Shown piece after piece: positions 46,964 to 54,376 of a stretch of 64,000 bases of DNA (the first letter of the stretch is position 1; every line of letters begins with the position of its first letter). Below the pieces are notes generated by a model. That model saw only the letters and a program-made list of their open reading frames with translations. It searched no databases and was not told where the DNA came from. Origin of the DNA: Changchengzhania lutea (GTDB lineage Bacteria; Bacteroidota; Bacteroidia; Flavobacteriales; Flavobacteriaceae); assembly GCF_006974145.1 (NCBI RefSeq), contig NZ_CP039456.1, positions 3,224,499 through 3,288,498 of the forward strand, in the 5' to 3' direction. Both the position numbers and the translations under genes were made by a program.

Positions 46964-46981
46964 TATTGCATCGGGAAGTAA
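46964..46981 (+). mobile_element. Candidate attachment site (right), copy of the mnmE 3' end
   Basis: TATTGCATCGGGAAGTAA codes for YCIGK-stop, matching the FCIGK-stop end of mnmE. Upstream of it the sequence no longer resembles mnmE. Downstream, about 100 bp resemble the sequence after mnmE. Confidence 0.7.
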
Positions 46982-47284
46982 ATAAGTATTTTCTTTGGTG
47001 ATATTTAATTCGTTTTGATGTTTTTTAATTGATAATCAAAGCTTTTTGCTAATTATAATTTTCTTTCTTTTTCTTTTGTTTGTCTTTTTTTATACAATTT
47101 GTACACTTATTGCACGCTTTTAGTAAGATAATTCTTTGAAAATATTCATAATTAGCCAGTTTAGTCTAAAAGAGTAAGCCTGCTTTTTATAAATGTTTAT
47201 CCAAAATTTATAGGCGAATATGATTTTAATCATAAAAAATTCAATGGGTTATCATTAATTTTGTAAGCAAAATAAATATTGATT
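46982..47284. other. Non-coding stretch after the island
   Basis: 300 bp similar in its first 100 bp to the sequence following mnmE (ATATTTAATTCGTTTTGAT, GATAATCA, and a TTTCTTTTTCTTTTG tract). The rest is AT-rich with no gene. Confidence 0.5.
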
Positions 47285-47815
47285 ATGAAAACACAACTTT
47301 TTAAAAACTGGAAGTTTCTGTTGTCAATTATGATTATAATATTATTTTTTTCTTGCGAAAAAAGTGATGATTTAATTAATAACGATGTTACAGGAACCTA
47401 TATTGGAACTCTAACAACAGATCTATCTCTATCTAATAATAGATCGAGCGAAACAACTAAAGCACAGCCTATTCCTGCAACAGTAGTAGTTAGTGAAGTA
47501 GGAAATCAAATTCAAGTATATTGTTTTGCTGAAGATTTCGAAACTACGATCATCCTTGATACTTACGATCATTATGAGAATGTCAAGGTTTGCTTAACCG
47601 GAGAAGCATTTGAAAACATGTATGGTCATATGCTTGGACAAGGTCACATGAATGGGAATATGCAACATAACGGTACAGGTTGGATGGAACATCTAAGCGA
47701 TGAACATCAAGAAGATGATGAACATTTTGGAAGTTTTGACATGCAACACCATTCATTTAATTACCTGTTCAGAATGGATGATAGGGACTTTTATTTTGAA
47801 GGAATAAAAAAATAG
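47285..47815 (+). CDS. His/Met-rich lipoprotein of unknown function
   Basis: 176 aa from the ATG at 47285; an in-frame TTG 6 bp earlier is ignored. The signal peptide ends in a lipobox (IIILFFSCEK). After a linker with VTGTYIGTLTTDLSL comes a beta-rich part, then a C-terminal stretch (about residues 120-165) unusually rich in histidine, methionine and acid (GHMLGQGHMNGNMQHN, HLSDEHQEDDEHF, MQHHSF). Such composition suggests binding of copper or another soft or borderline metal, but no known metal-site family is recognised. It faces the Met-rich lipoprotein gene at 48406 across 590 bp. Confidence 0.8.
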   Translation: MKTQLFKNWKFLLSIMIIILFFSCEKSDDLINNDVTGTYIGTLTTDLSLSNNRSSETTKAQPIPATVVVSEVGNQIQVYCFAEDFETTIILDTYDHYENVKVCLTGEAFENMYGHMLGQGHMNGNMQHNGTGWMEHLSDEHQEDDEHFGSFDMQHHSFNYLFRMDDRDFYFEGIKK

Positions 47816-47917
47816 TTCATCCATTATTTCCAATTTTCAGGCTTAGATTACTTCAGCAGCACTTACAAGCATGACTGATTTAGTTTCAATTCCTGTATAA
47901 AATTGAAAATTAAACAA

Positions 47918-47950
47918 AAATAGGTTGGGTCATGACCCAACCTATTTTTT
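47918..47950. terminator. Perfect bidirectional terminator
   Basis: A 30-bp perfect palindrome whose half is AAATAGGTTGGGTCA, with T-run on the plus side and A-run on the other. It can end the upstream lipoprotein transcript and anything arriving on the minus strand. Confidence 0.88.
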
Positions 47951-48027
47951 ATATTTACACACTTTGTGGGATAGACCTTTAAATTATGGGTAATCTTGAA
48001 AAACCTTTGCTAGTAATAAATTGCTAT

Positions 48028-48105
48028 TCATTTTCTTTTTCTGGAATTGAAAAAAAATCTTATAAATACTATTGCAATTAGAATTACAAAGAACCACCAA
48101 CCCAT
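48028..48105 (-). CDS. Possible 25-aa membrane peptide
   Basis: ATG at 48105, preceded at 7 bp by AGGGAA, opens MGWWFFVILIAIVFIRFFF and ends NSRKRK-stop. A single hydrophobic helix with a Trp-rich N-terminus and a basic C-terminal tail is typical of short 'WWFW' membrane peptides near metal-resistance genes in Flavobacteriaceae. It is too short for a confident call and no conservation could be tested. Confidence 0.35.
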   Translation of the reverse strand: MGWWFFVILIAIVFIRFFFNSRKRK

Positions 48106-48281
48106 ATATATTCCCTATAATAATAACCTTCAACATCGTTCATAATAATTTTAGATTTTATCCATTAATTAATTCTGTCGGAAACAATAAACTTATTATT
48201 TCATTTTATTATCTAGTTAAGGGTTAAAACCCTGCAATTCCATTGCAGTTACTTTAGTTTCTATAAATTTTTAAGAGCATT

Positions 48282-48367
48282 TTTGCCATTTCGACAGAGC
48301 GAGGAACGAGCAACGAGAAATCTTATCTTAATGAGATTCCTCTTCGTGCCTCATTCGGAATGACAAA
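48282..48367. repeat. Imperfect long palindrome, MITE/REP-like
   Basis: Outer arms TTTGCCATTTCG ... GGAATGACAAA, middle arms GAGGAACGAG-x-AACGAG-x-AATCT ... AGATT-x-CTC-x-TCGT-x-CCTC, short ATCTTAAT centre. I recall 'GTCATTTCGA ... GGAATGAC' palindromes as frequent dispersed repeats in Bacteroidota genomes; only one copy is in this window. Confidence 0.7.
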
Positions 48368-48405
48368 TTATTCTTAAAAAAAGAATTTCATTTTTTTGTT
48401 CAAAA

Positions 48406-48888
48406 CTATGGACTTCCAGTCCATAGGAGTGGTTTATTCATATCCGCCATGTTCATTCCCTTGTCGCCCATCATTTTCATACTCGATTTCATACAATCAT
48501 TGCTCATCATACCATTTTGGTTCATCATTTGCATCATGTTGCCCATCATATTTTCATCATTCATCATCTCACTCATCATGGAGTGCATCATGTGTTTGTT
48601 ACCCATCATATTTTTCATCATCGTACTATCGTTCATCATTTGCATATCATTGCCTTTCATCATATTTCCCATCATCATCTTGTTGCCCTGCATCATTTGC
48701 ATTGCATGATTACTACGCTGCATATTATCCATAAATTCTGTCATAAAATCGTGATTTCCGGTAATGGTATTAAAGATTTCTGTGCGGGTTTCAGGATTTT
48801 CCATTAATGTTTGAGGATCCGATTCCTGTTTGCAACTGTTTAGGCTTAATAGCCCAATTGCAGATAAAACAATTACTAGTATTTTCAT
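48406..48888 (-). CDS. Methionine-rich lipoprotein, probably metal-binding
   Basis: 160 aa with signal peptide and lipobox (AIGLLSLNSCKQ). From about residue 60 to 150 it is dominated by methionine, asparagine, lysine and histidine in motifs such as MQMMQGNKMMMGNMM, MMNDSTMMKNMMG and KHMMHSMMSEMM, i.e. many M-x-x-M, MM and H-M-M groups. Methionine thioether clusters of this kind bind Cu(I) (or Ag) in copper-handling proteins. It is the last gene of the porin/cytochrome operon on the minus strand. Very low complexity makes homology calls unreliable. Confidence 0.83.
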   Translation of the reverse strand: MKILVIVLSAIGLLSLNSCKQESDPQTLMENPETRTEIFNTITGNHDFMTEFMDNMQRSNHAMQMMQGNKMMMGNMMKGNDMQMMNDSTMMKNMMGNKHMMHSMMSEMMNDENMMGNMMQMMNQNGMMSNDCMKSSMKMMGDKGMNMADMNKPLLWTGSP

Positions 48889-48981
48889 AATTCCTTTTTT
48901 TTATTAAGTTAAACGTTCATTTTAATAAGCCCATTCCCAATGACCCATTTGGCCATAGTTAAGGGAATGGGTTATCAGCTA

Positions 48982-49281
48982 TTAATTGGCAGATTTCAAA
49001 AAGGTTTCAATTTTATTAATTTCCATAGCTGTTAAATTCGCCCTTATCCTCATGTGCAAACTTATGGTTCCCCAATCGGTGTCGTTGTAATCAGCCGGAG
49101 AAGGTGCCAAATGACATCTGTTACAGGTTTCTCCCCAATATTGCGCTCCCGATTTTTCAATTTTAAAGTCATCTGTATCTGCATTTACATACGCATTTTT
49201 GGATGAAGAACAGGCCGTAATCGTGAGTCCCATAACTAAGATGGTCATTGCTCCTGTTAATATTTTATATGTAGTTTTCAT
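48982..49281 (-). CDS. Monohaem cytochrome c lipoprotein
   Basis: 99 aa. The signal peptide ends with a lipobox (VMGLTITACSSSK), so the haem domain is tethered to a membrane outside the cytoplasm. The single haem site is WGETCNRCHLAPSP (CxxCH, about residue 53); a methionine in SLHMRIRANLTAMEIN could be the sixth ligand. It is shorter than usual class I cytochromes. It lies 23 bp after the porin gene on the same strand. Confidence 0.87.
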   Translation of the reverse strand: MKTTYKILTGAMTILVMGLTITACSSSKNAYVNADTDDFKIEKSGAQYWGETCNRCHLAPSPADYNDTDWGTISLHMRIRANLTAMEINKIETFLKSAN

Positions 49282-49304
49282 ATCTGTTATGTTTTATAAT
49301 TATA

Positions 49305-50492
49305 TTAAAATCCAATGGCCCAGTGCACAAAGAAGCCATTGGCTGTGCCACCTCCATCATGACCGCCAACGCTGTCCGTTGTCTGGTATGCAATTTTTAT
49401 AACCGACCTCCATGTTAACCAATAATTTAAGCCGAAGGCATATTGATCAGATTGTTCTTCCCATTCGGCACCTTCTGGCGTATTGAGATTTGAATACCTT
49501 CCAACCAGTTCTAACTTTTTCAAAAAATCACTGCTAGCCATGGTTGGGCGATAGCTTAATTGAGCATAGAAGGAGTTGCTTTTATTATCGAATGTATATT
49601 CCTCTTCATCTCCGTCTTCATGAGTTTCGGTAAAAGTAGCATCATCAATATCAGAATTATTGTATTGCCCTTTTATATCAATAAATCCACTAATAGCAGG
49701 TATTTGTTTTATGAAAGCAAAATCAATTGCATATAAGAACGCTCCAGTATTTTCATATTCAGAATCTGTTGCCCCAACCTTGCTTGTTGAATATGTGGAA
49801 AAACCTATTTCTGTTGAGGAATCTGCAAAGGGCAATAACCCAATACGTCCTCCAAAAGCTTTACTGGTATTGTTGTCTTCAAAATTTTGAAACATAAGCA
49901 TTCCAGCCTCTTCCGGTTCTTCACTGCCATCCTTTAATCGTGGGCCATTGGTTGAATAAACTGAATAGTTTAAAGAAGGGCCTCCAAGATCAAAAGCACC
50001 TCGAAGTTCCACCCCAATACCTGATGCAGGCGCAATACCATCATGACCAAAGCCTAAAGGCCTTGTTGGAAGCCTGTTAATCCAAGCGGGATGTAACCGT
50101 TCCATAAATGTTCCAAAAGGAAGCAGAAATTTACCAGCACGAACCGTCATGTTCTTATTTAAGATGTACATAACATCTGCGTATTCCAAACCTACTTCCA
50201 ACTCGTTGTTTTCAAGTACAAATTCAAGTTCAGCCTCAAACATAAGTCTGTCGGAATGTTTGAACAGGAAAATAGGGGCAAATGCTGAGCCAACGTATGA
50301 AGATTCCTTTTCGCCTTCGGCATTCATAAAGTTTAATCCAGTATGGCCATAACCCCTAATCATAAACTGGGTTTTGCTTGGTTTGTACGGTTGAGATTCT
50401 GTTATACTATCAGTCTCAAAGTTGTTGTACGTTTGCCCATAAGTAATATGGCAAAACCCTACAATCGTTATTAGTATAATTAGCTTTTTCAT
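49305..50492 (-). CDS. Outer-membrane porin-type beta barrel
   Basis: 395 aa with a signal peptide (MKKLIILITIVGFCHITYGQ) and many amphipathic strands ending in the outer-membrane-type C-terminal aromatic (FFVHWAIGF). Segments such as FMIRGYGHTGLNF, AGKFLLPFGTFMERLHPAWINRLPTRPLGFG and GGRIGLLPFADSSTEIGFSTY resemble the phosphate-selective porin (OprO/OprP-like) group of Bacteroidota. It has no CxxCH. It starts exactly at the last base of the upstream cytochrome c gene and is followed by a second cytochrome c gene, giving a cytochrome-porin-cytochrome operon. Confidence 0.8.
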   Translation of the reverse strand: MKKLIILITIVGFCHITYGQTYNNFETDSITESQPYKPSKTQFMIRGYGHTGLNFMNAEGEKESSYVGSAFAPIFLFKHSDRLMFEAELEFVLENNELEVGLEYADVMYILNKNMTVRAGKFLLPFGTFMERLHPAWINRLPTRPLGFGHDGIAPASGIGVELRGAFDLGGPSLNYSVYSTNGPRLKDGSEEPEEAGMLMFQNFEDNNTSKAFGGRIGLLPFADSSTEIGFSTYSTSKVGATDSEYENTGAFLYAIDFAFIKQIPAISGFIDIKGQYNNSDIDDATFTETHEDGDEEEYTFDNKSNSFYAQLSYRPTMASSDFLKKLELVGRYSNLNTPEGAEWEEQSDQYAFGLNYWLTWRSVIKIAYQTTDSVGGHDGGGTANGFFVHWAIGF

Positions 50493-50920
50493 TATTTAAG
50501 TGTTCTTATATAGTTAATAATTTCCCAGCGTTTTTTTTCTGGAATTGAAGCTTTGTAGCTAGCCATTGGCGCTCTTCCTTCAGCAATTTTCCAAAAAATA
50601 GCACCATCAGATTGAGATTGGACAGCTTCACTGGTCAAATCTGTTGGCTTAGGCGTTAATCCAGCTCCTGCCATACCATCTCCTTTGCCTTTTGGGCCAT
50701 GGCAGACAAAGCACAGCACCTTGTAAAGTTTTTTCCCGGATGCCGCGGCATTAGCGTTCCCTTTTAAAGGGTTTACTATCTTGTCTGCACTGGCAGGTGC
50801 GACCCATTTCTTCTGTTGTACAGCTACGTAATTATTTTTGGGCGGATTTGTAAAACTTACAAACAGTGCAAACAATAAACCTGTACATGTAATACTGATT
50901 AATATTTTTTTTGTTTTCAT
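50492..50920 (-). CDS. Periplasmic class I-type cytochrome c
   Basis: 142 aa with a signal peptide or membrane anchor (residues 5-24) and one haem site, LCFVCHGPKGKGDGMAG (CxxCH, about residue 70). The sixth-ligand methionine is probably in GRAPMASYKASIPEKKRWEIINYIRTLK, the classic C-terminal helix of class I cytochromes. It heads the operon with the porin and the second cytochrome. Confidence 0.92.
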   Translation of the reverse strand: MKTKKILISITCTGLLFALFVSFTNPPKNNYVAVQQKKWVAPASADKIVNPLKGNANAAASGKKLYKVLCFVCHGPKGKGDGMAGAGLTPKPTDLTSEAVQSQSDGAIFWKIAEGRAPMASYKASIPEKKRWEIINYIRTLK

Positions 50921-51225
50921 TTTTATTTAATTGGTTTTTATAATTATTAAATTTAATAGTCGGTCAGATGTTTTATCTGCACAACTTTCGTTTTTATCTA
51001 TATAATTTCATCATAGAAATTACGTTTCCAGTTTTCTGTGTTTTTATAATCTGTCATATTCATTCCCACTACTTCTTTAAATTGTTTTGATAAGTAACTT
51101 ACGCTACTATAATACAACAAGTGATTAAACAGTATTGTTGAGAAATTGGCACAACAATTGGTAGCCAGAAGTGAAATTATGGCTATATATAGATGTAGAT
51201 TAAGTTTAATCTACGGTGTAGAAAA
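50921..51225. other. Intergenic region with AraC remnant
   Basis: Contains the AraC-type fragment at 50998-51114. Otherwise AT-rich DNA with a small hairpin near 51203-51219 (AGATTAAG-TTTAATCT). No complete gene. Confidence 0.5.
50998..51114 (-). pseudogene. C-terminal remnant of an AraC-family regulator
   Basis: The minus-strand frame ending at the TAG (50998) reads YYSSVSYLSKQFKEVVGMNM, then TDYKNTENWKRNFYDEII. This is the second helix-turn-helix of AraC/XylS proteins (Y-SSV-x-L-S-x-QFK-x-V-G-M). Upstream of about 51114 the homology fades, and no start codon or first HTH exists. Regulators of this sort often sit beside heavy-metal genes in Flavobacteriaceae, in line with the surrounding genes. 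Confidence 0.65.
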
Positions 51226-51648
51226 TCAAATTAAATAAGTCTCGTGTAGAATTTGTATGTCCTTGAATAACAAGGGCGGTCTATAATGTTTAAAAGGAAC
51301 AATATTTTCATCTAGCCCTTCAAATAGATTTATATAAGTGTAAAAAAAAGTGTTTAGGAAAACTATATCTTCAGCCTGAAGTTCATTATTGGCTTTCTTG
51401 ATAGTATCATCTCCTGTTTTTACATACGATTGACTGCTACAACAACCTTTTTCTTGAAATGTTGTGCATTTCTTGGTAGTACTATCTTTCTTTTGAACTT
51501 TGTCTTTACAGGCTTCCGCTTTGCCAAAAATAGCCATATCCACCAATTTATTACAGCAAAAGTGCATATTCACCGTAAAAGAAGAGGTGGAAAACAGTAT
51601 GAAAACTGCTAAAAAGAAGGATGATATTTTAGTAAAAAAAGATCTCAC
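51226..51648 (-). CDS. HYC_CC_PP-type cysteine-rich protein
   Basis: 140 aa with an N-terminal hydrophobic segment (residues 10-28). It has the three marks that name the family: MHFCCNKLVD (about residue 30), KGCCSSQ (about residue 66) and the proline pair in YRPPLLFKDIQILHE near the C-terminus. The seven cysteines suggest metal binding or disulfide chemistry in the periplasm. These proteins are usually encoded directly upstream of a TonB-dependent receptor; here the receptor gene follows on the same strand only in reverse order (its start lies upstream at 54056). Function unproven. Confidence 0.85.
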   Translation of the reverse strand: MRSFFTKISSFFLAVFILFSTSSFTVNMHFCCNKLVDMAIFGKAEACKDKVQKKDSTTKKCTTFQEKGCCSSQSYVKTGDDTIKKANNELQAEDIVFLNTFFYTYINLFEGLDENIVPFKHYRPPLLFKDIQILHETYLI

Positions 51649-51827
51649 ATTATAAATTTAAGAATAATTGTCCAACATTCAAAATATTTTGAAACTAAAC
51701 AAAACCTGTTAGTGTATTTAATATTAGGCTTTTAGAGGTTGAAAACATTAATTTAATTATACAAATGTAATTTTAAAGATGGAACAAAAAGATGACATTT
51801 GTCATCTTCTTAATGATTGATCACTTT

Positions 51828-54056
51828 CTAAAAACCATAAGCCAAAGAAAAATTTATCCCAAAAGGATGACCAGGACGTAAACCTGCTGGTACCCGAGAT
51901 ACGGCATACGTGGTGTCAAATACATTTATAATGTTTGACGATAGCATAATATTCTTGTTCAAAAAATAACGAGCCGATACGTCCATAACTAAACTAGAAG
52001 CTACTTTAAATTTTTCTGGTATAGGTCCCGAACCAGCTTTGGTTCTAAGCGATCCAATATACCTGGAGTTTATATTTACATCAAACCTTTTATGTTGTAA
52101 ACCAATAGCCAAACTCAATTGGTTTTTTGCAATATATGGTATCTCGTCACCTGTAGTCACTACTCCATAAATGTCTTCATTGCTATCAAAACTTGTCAAG
52201 AACTCAGTATCAGTTAACGTATATGATAATGATATGGGAAGCTTAAATTGTTCAGTTGCATTTCGTAAGAAGTCATAGTTCAATAAAAATTCTATTCCAC
52301 TTACTCGAACCTCCCCAGCATTAAATTGATCAAGACTTCCCGTGCCTCCGGTTGCTGCCAAATCACTTCCCAACAGGTTTTGATAATCGTTGTAGTAGGC
52401 CACCAACTCGCCTTTTAGTCCTTTATGGTTAAATCGGGTTCCCAGCTCGTAATTTATACTCTTTTCTACATCCTGTCCAGGTGTATTGCTTGGGGGGGAA
52501 AACCCTTTGTGCGCCCCACCAAAGACTGAGAAATTATTATTGAATCTATAATTTGCGCCCATACCGGGAATCCAAACATCCACGGTATTCTCTCTGCTTG
52601 CCAAATCTTGACCGGTCCTTGAGGGATCGTTTTTACCATAATCCGCCCTGCCCAATCTAATGTTTTCGTACCGCAGTCCAGGGGTCAAGGTTAAATTGTC
52701 AATATGGATGGTGTACAGTAAATGTGCCGCCAATGCTTTTGCATTGCTTATACGGTTGGCATCTGTTCCTTTTTCTCCAACGGTTGTACGTGTTAATTCT
52801 TTATTCTGAAAGGCATATCTATCCACCCATTGAAATCTGTCTTCATCATCTTCGTGGTAGCGTATGCCAGCTTCCAAGGTTTGCAACCAGTTTGCACCCC
52901 ATTTTAATTTGGCAATGGATTGAATGCCATTAGATGTATAGACCCTGTTGTTTGCTTTTATCCCGAATACATCTGGTTGCGTGTTATCATTCCCCAAAAG
53001 GGTTTGGTATTCCATGGGAAAATCTTCTGGTGTCGAAAGCACATTATTAATACTTACACGTTCTCCAAGATTTACATCATCCAATTTGTACCAATTACGC
53101 TTGAACTTATTTAAATATGCCGTGGTATTTACCACTAATGAAGGCGACAATTTTATGAAATGTGTTAGTTGATATTGCTGGTGTTTGGCATTCATAATAT
53201 CTTCCGATGATGCCCTGTATCTTCTGTAAGGGTTCTTTTCAAAATCTTCATCGGTTAATCCCAAATAGGTTTCGTTTGCCTTTTCTTCGGAATATTGAAT
53301 TTTAAATGTTAGCGACTGATAGGTTTTAGCATCCATATTTGTATTGAGCCTAAACTTTGCTGAATAATCAGATTTGTCAAACCCTGTATTGCCACCCCCG
53401 TCAAGATCTTTAAACCCATCGGAATTATAATTGAAATAATCGGTTACAAAACCAAAATTTTTAAAACTATCGCCTATAATTACCTGGGTGTTTTTGGAAT
53501 TGTAATTTCCTGCGGACATGGACACACTACCAGAATATTCATTGGGGATTTGCGAAGATATCATATTGATAGCTCCACCAGTTGTATTAGGACCATATTG
53601 TATTTGGCTACTGCCTTTGAGTATTTCCAGCCCTTCCATCCGTCCAATGGTTGGAAAATAATATGCAGCCGGGGCACTGTAAGGGGCAGGGGCGATGAGC
53701 ACACCATCTTCCATTAAATTGATTTTTGCGCTCCTCTCTGGGGATGTCCCACGCAGGCTTATATTTGGACGCAACCCAAAGCCATCTTCTTCATAAATGT
53801 TCACTCCAGGGATGGTTTGCAGGGCTCTATTAATATCAGTATATAAAAACTTTTTTAAGTCTTCTTTTGTAATATAGCTTGCAGATCCGGTTTTGTTTTT
53901 AATCTCAAATTTACTACCAAGCATAGTATGCCCTATAAGAATGACTTCTTTTAGTTGTTCTGCTTTTAGTTTTGTTGTGTCTTCTTTTGGTGGATTTTTT
54001 TGTGCCCATATTGAAGAAAATTGTAAAATGGAAATAAGGAAAAAAAGAGTTCTCAT
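51828..54056 (-). CDS. TonB-dependent outer-membrane receptor (FecA/siderophore-like)
   Basis: 742 aa from an ATG at 54056, which gives a clean signal peptide (MRTLFFLISILQFSSIWAQ); an in-frame TTG at 54095 is rejected. The TonB box region is LKEVILIGHTM, the plug domain has INRALQTIPGVNIYEEDGFGLRPNISLRG and LEILKGSSQIQYGPNTTGGAINMIS (residues 90-165), and the barrel ends SLAYGF. Plug and barrel resemble FecA-type iron/siderophore receptors. There is no N-terminal signalling extension and no carboxypeptidase-like domain. A Fur-like box lies 70 bp upstream of the start, so iron starvation probably induces it. Confidence 0.92.
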   Translation of the reverse strand: MRTLFFLISILQFSSIWAQKNPPKEDTTKLKAEQLKEVILIGHTMLGSKFEIKNKTGSASYITKEDLKKFLYTDINRALQTIPGVNIYEEDGFGLRPNISLRGTSPERSAKINLMEDGVLIAPAPYSAPAAYYFPTIGRMEGLEILKGSSQIQYGPNTTGGAINMISSQIPNEYSGSVSMSAGNYNSKNTQVIIGDSFKNFGFVTDYFNYNSDGFKDLDGGGNTGFDKSDYSAKFRLNTNMDAKTYQSLTFKIQYSEEKANETYLGLTDEDFEKNPYRRYRASSEDIMNAKHQQYQLTHFIKLSPSLVVNTTAYLNKFKRNWYKLDDVNLGERVSINNVLSTPEDFPMEYQTLLGNDNTQPDVFGIKANNRVYTSNGIQSIAKLKWGANWLQTLEAGIRYHEDDEDRFQWVDRYAFQNKELTRTTVGEKGTDANRISNAKALAAHLLYTIHIDNLTLTPGLRYENIRLGRADYGKNDPSRTGQDLASRENTVDVWIPGMGANYRFNNNFSVFGGAHKGFSPPSNTPGQDVEKSINYELGTRFNHKGLKGELVAYYNDYQNLLGSDLAATGGTGSLDQFNAGEVRVSGIEFLLNYDFLRNATEQFKLPISLSYTLTDTEFLTSFDSNEDIYGVVTTGDEIPYIAKNQLSLAIGLQHKRFDVNINSRYIGSLRTKAGSGPIPEKFKVASSLVMDVSARYFLNKNIMLSSNIINVFDTTYAVSRVPAGLRPGHPFGINFSLAYGF

Positions 54057-54092
54057 TTGTGATATATAATTTAGAATGAATATAAATAGCGA

Positions 54093-54123
54093 CAAATGTA
54101 ATATACTACTTTTAAAAAGCCAA
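54093..54123 (-). promoter_or_regulatory. Promoter of the TonB receptor gene
   Basis: On the minus strand TACATTTG (54093-54100) matches the -7 consensus, and TTGG (54120-54123) lies 19 bp upstream near the -33 position. The leader to the ATG at 54056 is about 30 nt. Confidence 0.6.
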
Positions 54124-54125
54124 TA

Positions 54126-54147
54126 TTATTTAGAATAATTCTTAATA
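54126..54147 (-). promoter_or_regulatory. Fur-like box
   Basis: ATTTAGAATAATTCTTAATA contains the palindrome AGAATAATTCT in the setting TTTAGAA-taa-TTCTTAA, close to the iron-box pattern of Bacteroidota Fur. It abuts the -33 element of the TonB receptor promoter. Confidence 0.55.
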
Positions 54148-54327
54148 ATATTTTCGGTTCATTTGGAATATCAAATTCAAATTGCAATAATCGGATATTA
54201 TAATTTTGGCTTCAAGACTAAGGCGTCATAGACAAAACAGTATTGAATGAATTTAAAATTTAAACCATGAACAACTTTGTTTTTGCTATTTATTAATGCA
54301 CATCGAGTTATATATAATTAAATTCTT

Positions 54328-54335
54328 TAGGTTTG
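54328..54335 (+). promoter_or_regulatory. -7 element of the NTF2-like gene
   Basis: TAGGTTTG matches TAnnTTTG and lies 41 bp before the ATG at 54377. Confidence 0.4.
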
Positions 54336-54376
54336 TAAATTAGATAACAACCATTTAATTCACTAAAACAAAAAGT

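Larger units (their letters stand above)
43480..46981. mobile_element. Putative genomic island at the mnmE 3' end (AbiE toxin-antitoxin, phosphoesterase)
   Basis: A 3.5-kb segment bounded by two copies of the mnmE 3'-terminal 18 bp. Internally, TTACACC/GGTGTAA words cluster at the left end (43621, 43660, 43670) and at the right end (46907, 46918, with 46517 further in). TTACACCTCG is shared exactly by 43670 and 46918. Cargo is abiEi, abiEii and a metallophosphoesterase. After each 18-bp copy the next 100 bp are also alike (for example TTTAATTCGTTTTGAT in both), suggesting tandem arrivals at one site. No integrase gene remains, so the island is immobile or was mobilised in trans. Confidence 0.6.
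47816..48405. other. Intergenic region with terminator, small ORF and palindromic repeat
   Basis: 590 bp between two convergent metal-type lipoprotein genes. It contains the terminator at 47918, a 25-codon minus-strand ORF at 48028-48105, and the long imperfect palindrome at 48282-48367. It also holds a short hairpin GGGTTAAAACCC with CTGCAATtccATTGCAG (48223-48248). Nothing else is supported. Confidence 0.6.

Noticed and set aside
46964-46981. Second, complete mnmE gene fragment at 46.9 kb
   Set aside because: Only the final 18 bp match; the sequence upstream codes nothing like MnmE, so it is an attachment-site copy rather than a gene duplication.
48396-48807. Plus-strand frames rich in His, Ser or Ile opposite the Met-rich lipoprotein
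   Set aside because: They are complements of the repetitive ATG/AAT codons of the minus-strand gene, lack signal peptides or starts that make sense, and three overlap each other in different frames.
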